In this document: positions 7,203 through 10,269 of the stretch, one piece after another
How the letters are laid out: every line of letters begins with the position of its first letter
Numbering within the stretch: position 1 is the first letter of the stretch
NCBI GenBank assembly: GCA_946497265.1
Contig: CAMMKL010000053.1
Span: 1 to 10,269, forward strand
Source of the DNA: an uncultured Clostridia bacterium
GTDB lineage: Bacteria; Bacillota; Clostridia; Oscillospirales; Acutalibacteraceae
DNA length: 10,269 nt
Reading direction: 5' to 3'
Position numbers and translations under genes: made by a program
The notes under the pieces: model-generated
What the model was told of the DNA's origin: nothing
What the model saw: only the letters and a program-made list of their open reading frames with translations
Databases searched by the model: none

Positions 7203-8237
7203 TCAAGCGGCGGCAAGGTGGGCGGCGAACAGGTCGTTTGAACTCGCGAAGCCTAAAATTTCGCGCGGATAGTTATTGATCCACGTTTCGACGCGAAGAA
7301 TATATGCGGCGGTTACTTTCCGGAAGTCTGTTCCTTTCGGCAAGAACCGCCGTATCATTCTGTTTATATTTTCATTCGTTCCCCGCTCGAATGCGCTATA
7401 AGGGTGGCAATAATAAACCTTCGTCCGCTTCCGGTTCTTCCCGTAGATTGACTTTTCAATTCCGGCGCAATCCGCGAATTCTGAACCGTTGTCAAACGTA
7501 ATGCTTTTGAATATCTTTGAAAAGCGCTTTCCGTATCGGCGTTCCAGCTTATTCAGCGCCGCCACGACGCTGGCGGCTGTCTGATCCGGTATCTTCATAA
7601 TGATTTCTTGCCGCGTCAGACGTTCCGAAAGAACGAACAAGGCTTCCTTCGTCTTTTTCTTTCCGCATACGCAATCGCCTTCCCAATGCCCGAAGGTTTT
7701 TCGTTCGTCAATCTCCGGATCGCGTCTTTCTATGCTTTCGCCCTGCGGCGCGCGGGCGGATTTCTTGCGCTTTACTTTTTCATATTTCCGCTTCCGCTTT
7801 CCTTTCTCCGGTAAGCTCTCGCGGCTGATCCCGAAAAATATTCCCTTGTCGATGTAGTTATAAATCGTCTTTTCGCTGATCTCCGTTTTGAAGGTCAGCC
7901 CCAGCCGTTTGATTTCCCCTACAACGGCGGCGGGGGAATATCCCTCTTCACCGATTTTCTTTTCGATGAAAGCGGCTAATTCGTGATCGCTCCCGATCTT
8001 TAATTCTCCGCCTTTCGCCGCAAGGTTTTCACGATAACGGGCTTCGGCAATTTCCGGCGAATAGCGTTCTTCCGTCGTCAAGTCGGAATTCAAATGCGTA
8101 TATGTTCCGCGTTTTAATTCCCTGTAAATCGTCGAATTATGTACGTGTAGCCTGTCGGCGATCTTGCAGGGCTTCAATCCCTCTTTCAACGCCTTTTCTA
8201 TTTTAAGGCGATCCGTCCACGTCAAATGCTTGTGCAT
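7203..8237 (-). CDS. IS30-family DDE transposase
   Basis: This 344-aa transposase cuts and joins DNA ends. The N-terminus carries the IS30 helix-turn-helix (residues about 8-42, with KIADRLHVHNSTIYRELKRG) and a second DNA-binding region around 97-130 (EGYSPAAVVGEIKR, SEKTIYNYID). The catalytic core shows GHWEGD (D188), ITFDNGSEF (D249) and ERGTNEN (E289), then the family's RRFLPKGTDF. The second spacing is 39 residues, somewhat longer than in IS30 itself, because of a basic insert near 263-273. The reading frame is intact. AAGGAGG lies 7 bases before the ATG. Its codon use matches the phage genes to the right. It has no promoter of its own in the 30 bases after the upstream terminator. It may be a lone IS or the mobilisation enzyme of the whole element. 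Confidence 0.92.
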   Translation of the reverse strand: MHKHLTWTDRLKIEKALKEGLKPCKIADRLHVHNSTIYRELKRGTYTHLNSDLTTEERYSPEIAEARYRENLAAKGGELKIGSDHELAAFIEKKIGEEGYSPAAVVGEIKRLGLTFKTEISEKTIYNYIDKGIFFGISRESLPEKGKRKRKYEKVKRKKSARAPQGESIERRDPEIDERKTFGHWEGDCVCGKKKTKEALFVLSERLTRQEIIMKIPDQTAASVVAALNKLERRYGKRFSKIFKSITFDNGSEFADCAGIEKSIYGKNRKRTKVYYCHPYSAFERGTNENINRMIRRFLPKGTDFRKVTAAYILRVETWINNYPREILGFASSNDLFAAHLAAA

Positions 8238-8252
8238 TCTCGTTCCTCCTTC

Positions 8253-8286
8253 CCCGAAAGAAAAAGGGCGGCATATCCTGCCGCCC
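8253..8286 (-). terminator. Intrinsic terminator after the mini-gene operon
   Basis: On the minus strand arms GGGCGGCA/TGCCGCCC (8279-8286 and 8266-8273) form an 8-bp stem with a 5-base loop, followed by TTTTTCTTTC. It lies 13 bases after the ribbon-helix-helix gene and directly before the transposase ribosome site, so transposase mRNA from the upstream promoter would have to read through it. Confidence 0.88.
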
Positions 8287-8299
8287 TCCGTTGCTCCGC

Positions 8300-8488
8300 T
8301 TATTCTGCTAAAAACTGTTCAATCGCTTTCTTGATAACTTGCGCTTGCGGCGTTCCCGTCGCCGCGCATTTTTCTTTGAATGCTTCCGCCATCTCTTTTG
8401 GAACTCGAACGATAATCGAACCGTACACGCGGCTATTATAGCGGTTTTTTACCGCCGAAGAAGTTTTCGTTTTCCGCTTTTCTGCCAT
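8300..8488 (-). CDS. Small ribbon-helix-helix (Arc/CopG-like) protein
   Basis: This 62-aa protein has a basic N-terminus (MAEKRKTKTSSAVKNRYNS), a short strand IIVRVP and two helices (KEMAEAFKEKCAATG, then QAQVIKKAIEQFLAE), the layout of ribbon-helix-helix DNA-binding proteins common in clostridial phages and conjugative elements. Such proteins bind DNA as dimers and often repress their own operon. The ATG at 8488 is preferred over a GTG at 8497 because AGAGGTG is well spaced before it; that site overlaps the stop of the preceding gene, so translation is probably coupled. It is the last mini-gene before the terminator. It could be an autoregulator acting at the dyad at 8944-8961, or the antitoxin half of a pair with a neighbour. 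The fold is likely; the role is open. Confidence 0.75.
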   Translation of the reverse strand: MAEKRKTKTSSAVKNRYNSRVYGSIIVRVPKEMAEAFKEKCAATGTPQAQVIKKAIEQFLAE

Positions 8489-8499
8489 TGCTCCCACCT

Positions 8500-8667
8500 C
8501 TAAAACAACTCTTCCGCTTCAACGTAGGCGCGCAATTCCTCTTCATCGGCGCAAATATCTTTCGGAACTTTGTATTCCACGGATAAGCCGCCGATCTTAC
8601 AGGACAGCACCCAGCATTCGCGACGCTCTGTGATCGTATATTCCTTGTTTCCTTTGCGAATAATCAT
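8500..8667 (-). CDS. Small hypothetical protein (55 aa)
   Basis: I do not recognise a family. The protein begins MIIRKGNKEYTITERREC, then alternating hydrophobic residues (WVLSCKIGGLSVEYKVP) suggest a small antiparallel beta sheet, and it ends in an acidic helix (ADEEELRAYVEAEELF). There is no signal peptide or membrane span. The ATG at 8667 was chosen because AAGGGG lies about 7 bases upstream; in-frame starts further up (to 8709) lack a ribosome site and run through GC-rich leader sequence. It is followed 11 bases later by the ribbon-helix-helix gene in the same direction. A small, acidic, soluble protein next to a DNA-binding protein could be a regulatory partner or toxin, but nothing in the sequence decides this. 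Confidence 0.65.
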   Translation of the reverse strand: MIIRKGNKEYTITERRECWVLSCKIGGLSVEYKVPKDICADEEELRAYVEAEELF

Positions 8668-8692
8668 ATTCAGCCCCTTTCCGCCCGCTCCG

Positions 8693-8722
8693 TTGACAAC
8701 CACGGGCAATTTATATTATAAT
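8693..8722 (+). promoter_or_regulatory. Consensus-like promoter pointing right, antisense to the mini-operon
   Basis: A perfect TTGACA (8693-8698) and a perfect TATAAT (8717-8722) are separated by 18 bases on the plus strand, between the 55-aa and 46-aa genes. A transcript starting near 8729 would run antisense through the 46-aa gene and its promoter. No plus-strand gene with a ribosome site follows. Hexamer quality makes activity likely; it could produce a regulatory antisense RNA. Confidence 0.55.
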
Positions 8723-8730
8723 AGGGCTTA

Positions 8731-8752
8731 CGGGAAGGGCGGTTTCCCGCCC
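8731..8752. repeat. GC-rich alternative hairpins in the gap between two mini-genes
   Basis: Two mutually exclusive stems overlap: GGGCGG/CCGCCC (8737-8742 with 8747-8752, 4-base loop) and CGGGAA/TTCCCG (8731-8736 with 8744-8749, 7-base loop). No T run follows on either strand. They would lie within the leftward operon mRNA and at the very 5' end of any RNA from the plus-strand promoter at 8693. Confidence 0.5.
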
Positions 8753-8770
8753 GTTCCCTGCCTATGAAAG

Positions 8771-8911
8771 CTATTTGCTTTCTTTGGGATTTGAAGCCTT
8801 GCCGGATTTTTGCTTCTTCAAAGTGATTTTGATAACAACGCTTTCCACCGCTTCGTTATTCTCAATCGCTTTTGAAAGCTCCTGCAAGGCTTTTCCTATA
8901 TCCTGCGCCAT
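8771..8911 (-). CDS. Very small hypothetical protein (46 aa)
   Basis: The ATG at 8909-8911 is preceded by a textbook ribosome site AAAGGAGGTG, and the frame runs 46 codons to TAG at 8771-8773. The protein reads MAQDIGKALQELSKAIENNE, then AVESVVIKITLKKQKSGKAS and a Ser/Lys-rich tail: a predicted amphipathic helix, one beta strand and a basic flexible end. No known family is recognised. It is the first gene after a strong promoter containing a dyad operator, with a short leader (about 20 bases), so it is probably well expressed when derepressed. The gap to the next mini-gene is 103 bases. It may be a small phage regulator or anti-host peptide; this is not decided by sequence. Confidence 0.7.
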   Translation of the reverse strand: MAQDIGKALQELSKAIENNEAVESVVIKITLKKQKSGKASNPKESK

Positions 8912-8936
8912 TTCTTCACCTCCTTTCTATGCTTCT

Positions 8937-8965
8937 ATTGTAGCATACTTATTGCAGTATGTCAA
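8937..8965 (-). promoter_or_regulatory. Strong promoter with built-in dyad operator for the mini-gene operon
   Basis: On the minus strand TTGACA (8960-8965), a 17-base spacer and TACAAT (8937-8942) form a near-perfect sigma-A promoter. The spacer holds a perfect inverted repeat CATACT-N6-AGTATG (8944-8961) that touches the -35, the classic position for a repressor site. Candidate repressors are the XRE protein encoded just upstream and the ribbon-helix-helix protein at the end of the operon. Confidence 0.85.
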
Positions 8966-8981
8966 TAGCTTTCCCGAAATT

Positions 8982-9019
8982 AAACAAGAAAAACAAGGCG
9001 ACGGGATACCCGCCGCCTT
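8982..9019 (-). terminator. Intrinsic terminator of the XRE gene
   Basis: Arms 9009-9019 and 8995-9005 give an 11-bp stem (one G-T pair) with a 3-base loop, followed on the minus strand by GTTTTTCTTGTTT. The stem begins at the stop codon of the XRE gene, so the gene is cleanly insulated from the mini-operon promoter 17 bases beyond. Confidence 0.88.
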
Positions 9020-9261
9020 TATTCGTTTCCTAAAAGCCAATCAACCGAAACGCCCAGCGCTTTTGCAAATACCTTCAATTCAAAGTCGGATACAAACCGT
9101 GTTCCGATCTCTATTCTGCTTATGCTGTCCCGCTCCATATTAACGCCCATTGTCTGTATTTTCGCGGCTAAATCCTCTTGCCGCAACCGCTGAACAACCC
9201 TCGCTTCCCGCAATCGGTCGCCGCATATATTTTTCCTTCCGTTGTAATCGTATATCTTCAT
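9019..9261 (-). CDS. XRE-family helix-turn-helix repressor (80 aa)
   Basis: This small Cro/CI-type DNA-binding protein is a single HTH_3-like domain. After a short N-terminus (MKIYDYNGRKNICG) come helix 1 (DRLREARVVQRL), the helix-turn-helix (RQEDLAAKIQ, then ERDSISRIEIGTR) and the closing helices (FELKVFAKALGVSVDWLLG). It has no protease or oligomerisation domain, so it is not a full-length CI. Proteins of this type are common in Firmicute phages and conjugative elements. AGAGGG lies 8 bases before the ATG. It is divergent from the HIRAN-like gene and shares a control region with it. Likely targets are the repeats at 9274-9333 and perhaps the dyad at 8944-8961. Confidence 0.88.
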   Translation of the reverse strand: MKIYDYNGRKNICGDRLREARVVQRLRQEDLAAKIQTMGVNMERDSISRIEIGTRFVSDFELKVFAKALGVSVDWLLGNE

Positions 9262-9273
9262 TCCTCGATCCCT

Positions 9274-9333
9274 CTTTATTCTGATTATTTGCGAACGGTG
9301 TGTAAATATTCCGCTTTATTCTTGATTTTAGCG
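9274..9333. repeat. Two imperfect 20-bp direct repeats, candidate repressor sites
   Basis: 9274-9293 (CTTTATTCTGATTATTTGCG) and 9314-9333 (CTTTATTCTTGATTTTAGCG) match at 15 of 20 positions and start exactly 40 bases apart. The first covers the -10 of the leftward XRE promoter and the second covers the -35 of the rightward promoter, so one protein bound to both could control both genes. Confidence 0.45.
9278..9306 (-). promoter_or_regulatory. Probable promoter of the XRE gene
   Basis: On the minus strand TTTACA (9301-9306), a 17-base spacer and CAGAAT (9278-9283) are a moderate sigma-A match, with the start expected about 10 bases before the gene's ribosome site. It is weaker than the divergent promoter. 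Confidence 0.45.
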
Positions 9334-9350
9334 CGCGGAAGCCGTATAAT
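9322..9350 (+). promoter_or_regulatory. Promoter of the HIRAN-like membrane protein gene
   Basis: TTGATT (9322-9327), a 17-base spacer and a perfect TATAAT (9345-9350) are present. Expected start is near 9357, giving a leader of about 60 bases. Confidence 0.75.
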
Positions 9351-9416
9351 TTTGTTAAAGGTCAGAATAGGGCGTACAGCCTAAAAAATTAACAAATAGC
9401 AGGGGAGGCGTTCACA

Positions 9417-9971
9417 ATGAAGAAGCCCGTTATTTTATGGATCGTCGCCGCGCTGTTCCTGTTTTGCTCGTTCCCGTTTTTCGGCGAAGGGAATATCGGC
9501 GCGGGCGTTACCGGAATAGTAATTGCCGCCGCGCTGGGCGTTTTCGGATATGTAACAATGAAAAAGGCGCAAGCCGCCGCCGAAGCCGAACAGAAGAAGG
9601 CGGAAGCCGAAGCAAGGCGCAAATCCGAAGAAGAAGCGCGCCGGAAGGAATATGCGGAAACGCACGAATTTTTAACTTGCCCCGTCGCGGGCGTTACGTT
9701 TGACAGCCGCCAGCGCGTTCTTGCGTCGCTTTATAGGGATAGCGAAGGCGTAGGGATTGACGGATCTTTGGAAGAATGCGAACACGAAGGCGCGCCCGCC
9801 GTTCGTGTGATTGCCGAAGGGGATATGATAGGATATATCCGGAAAAGTGATCTTCGGAAGGTTCTTCCGATCCTCGAACGTGTCGAAGATGTTACAATCA
9901 CGATCGACAACTTCAACGACGGCGGAAGCAAGATTTACAACGCGGAAGCTCGCATCGTTTACCATATTTGA
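9417..9971 (+). CDS. Membrane-anchored protein with coiled coil and HIRAN-like domain (putative prophage accessory gene)
   Basis: This 184-aa protein has two hydrophobic spans (residues about 4-22 and 27-47), a charged Ala/Glu/Lys/Arg-rich coiled coil (50-82), and a C-terminal domain (about 85-184) that resembles bacterial HIRAN domains: PVAGVTFDSRQRVLASL at the start, AVRVIAEGDMIGYIRKSDL in the middle. HIRAN domains bind DNA ends or stalled forks in some nucleases and helicases. With a short loop between the spans, both termini should be cytoplasmic. AGGGGAGG lies 8 bases before the ATG. It is the only rightward gene in the phage part, with its own promoter and a terminator 15 bases after the stop, the layout of a gene expressed from the prophage for the host's or prophage's benefit. 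Membrane anchoring is confident; the HIRAN assignment is moderate. Confidence 0.8.
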   Translation: MKKPVILWIVAALFLFCSFPFFGEGNIGAGVTGIVIAAALGVFGYVTMKKAQAAAEAEQKKAEAEARRKSEEEARRKEYAETHEFLTCPVAGVTFDSRQRVLASLYRDSEGVGIDGSLEECEHEGAPAVRVIAEGDMIGYIRKSDLRKVLPILERVEDVTITIDNFNDGGSKIYNAEARIVYHI

Positions 9972-9978
9972 AGCCAAC

Positions 9979-10023
9979 AAAAAAAGCCCCGCGAAGGCGT
10001 GTAGCCCTCGCGGGGAATTTTTT
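9979..10023. terminator. Bidirectional intrinsic terminator between the HIRAN-like gene and the holin
   Basis: Arms CCCCGCGA (9987-9994) and TCGCGGGG (10008-10015) form an 8-bp stem, extended after one mismatch by three more pairs. A T run follows on the plus strand (10018-10023), and the complement of the A run 9979-9985 supplies one on the minus strand. It serves both the rightward accessory gene and the leftward late operon. Confidence 0.9.
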
Positions 10024-10027
10024 ATAT

Positions 10028-10046
10028 CGGCGGGAAGCTCCCGCCG
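10028..10046. repeat. Strong GC hairpin downstream of the holin gene
   Basis: CGGCGGGA and TCCCGCCG form an 8-bp stem with a 3-base loop. It sits between the holin stop and the bidirectional terminator. No T run follows on either strand, so it is more likely a 3' end-stabilising structure than a second terminator. The remaining bases to the holin stop (10047-10093) show nothing else. Confidence 0.5.
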
Positions 10047-10093
10047 CCGAAAGCCGCGACGCGGAAAGGGGAACGCGGGCGGCGCTCTCGGTG

Positions 10094-10269
10094 TTAGTCT
10101 TTATCCGGTTCGCCGTCTGCTTCAATCATTCCGATATATTCCGGAAGATTGAAAACGGCGGCTTCGATCAGTTTATCCAAGCTGTCGGGATCAAGGGTAA
10201 AGCCCTTTTCCTGTAAGAACTGCACGACATAGGCTTTCTTTTCTGCGCCGCGCCCGCTTCCCACGTAAA
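10094..10269 (-). CDS. Phage holin, LLH family, C-terminal 57 residues (cut by window edge)
   Basis: The frame is open from the window edge to TAA at 10094-10096. The visible protein begins YVGSGRGAEKKAYVVQFLQE and continues KGFTLDPDSLDKLIEAAVFN, ending in an acidic tail EADGEPDKD. LLH-type holins end in such a basic-to-amphipathic helix followed by an IEAAV block; their single N-terminal membrane span would lie outside this window. Holins form membrane lesions that release the endolysin at the end of the lytic cycle. Finding it last before a terminator places the lysis module, and so the phage late genes, to the right. The start and full length cannot be seen. The family call rests on the C-terminal pattern alone. 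Confidence 0.65.
   Translation of the reverse strand, partial: YVGSGRGAEKKAYVVQFLQEKGFTLDPDSLDKLIEAAVFNLPEYIGMIEADGEPDKD

Larger units (their letters stand above)
7167..10269. mobile_element. One end of a prophage or prophage-like element, continuing beyond the right edge
   Basis: The region holds a phage holin fragment, a phage-type XRE repressor, a ribbon-helix-helix mini-gene, a membrane-anchored accessory protein and a terminal IS30-type transposase. All share the same CG-rich codon style, which differs from genes left of 7167. The holin is late-gene material, so the window shows the end beyond the lysis module. No structural, packaging or site-specific integrase gene is within view. The left limit is uncertain by about 30 bases. 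Confidence 0.7.

Noticed and set aside
8266..8286. Right inverted repeat of an IS around the transposase
   Set aside because: The dyad here is a self-contained terminator hairpin with a T run, and it does not match the sequence at the other end of the transposase gene (7188-7205).
8764..8826. A 20-codon plus-strand peptide downstream of the promoter at 8693
   Set aside because: It starts with ATG but has no ribosome site, and most of it is antisense to the 46-aa gene. Chance is the simpler reading.
8775..9143. Plus-strand open frame of 122 codons across the mini-operon and XRE gene
   Set aside because: It has no ATG with a ribosome site at its start. It is antisense to the 46-aa gene, a promoter, a terminator and part of the XRE gene, and the translation looks like a shadow frame.
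1..10269. CRISPR array
   Set aside because: No regularly spaced repeats of 23-40 bases were seen in the window.

Overview
The window suggests a low-to-mid-GC Firmicute, most likely a gut-type member of the Clostridia. Strong AGGAGG-like ribosome sites precede nearly every gene, promoters are of the sigma-A type, intrinsic terminators are frequent, and the window holds an OpuC-type transporter, an AraC-PAS regulator and an LLH-type phage holin. Genus and species cannot be read from the sequence. The window has two parts that differ in style: a host-like left part (1 to about 7.17 kb) and a phage-like right part (about 7.2 kb to the end) that is visibly richer in GCG/CGC-type triplets.

Left part. 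The first 50 bases are the 3' end of a tRNA-Ala(GGC) gene, followed by a terminator that works on both strands. Six genes on the minus strand then form one unit, read from right to left: two Gfo/Idh/MocA-family dehydrogenase-like proteins (4551-5654, 3479-4534) and a complete OpuC-type compatible-solute/quaternary-amine ABC importer (permease 2757-3398, lipoprotein 1846-2739, ATPase 875-1825, second permease 222-878). A 14-bp perfect hairpin separates the dehydrogenase half from the transporter half. Divergent from this unit, with a near-consensus promoter, is an AraC-family regulator carrying a C-terminal PAS domain (5931-7166). The layout reads as a regulated uptake-and-oxidation locus: the regulator senses a ligand, the importer brings a small amine- or solute-like compound in, and the two NAD(P)-dependent enzymes act on it or on a derivative. 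The substrate is not identifiable from sequence.

Right part. Just after the AraC stop codon the sequence changes to one end of a prophage or prophage-like element. The last 57 residues of an LLH-family phage holin lie at the right edge (minus strand). A two-way terminator follows, then a divergent pair: a membrane-anchored HIRAN-like protein (plus) and a small XRE repressor (minus). Beyond those come a strong operator-containing promoter driving three mini-genes (46 aa, 55 aa and a 62-aa ribbon-helix-helix protein), an intrinsic terminator, and an IS30-family DDE transposase as the last gene before host DNA. No inverted-repeat partner was seen next to the transposase start and no dedicated promoter was seen for it. 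It may therefore be the mobilisation enzyme of the whole element rather than a stray insertion sequence. The rest of the prophage lies outside the window.

Regulation in the right part looks layered: two 20-bp imperfect direct repeats overlap the divergent promoters at 9278-9350, an inverted repeat sits in the spacer of the mini-operon promoter, and a consensus-like promoter on the opposite strand (8693-8722) would produce RNA antisense to the 46-aa gene.
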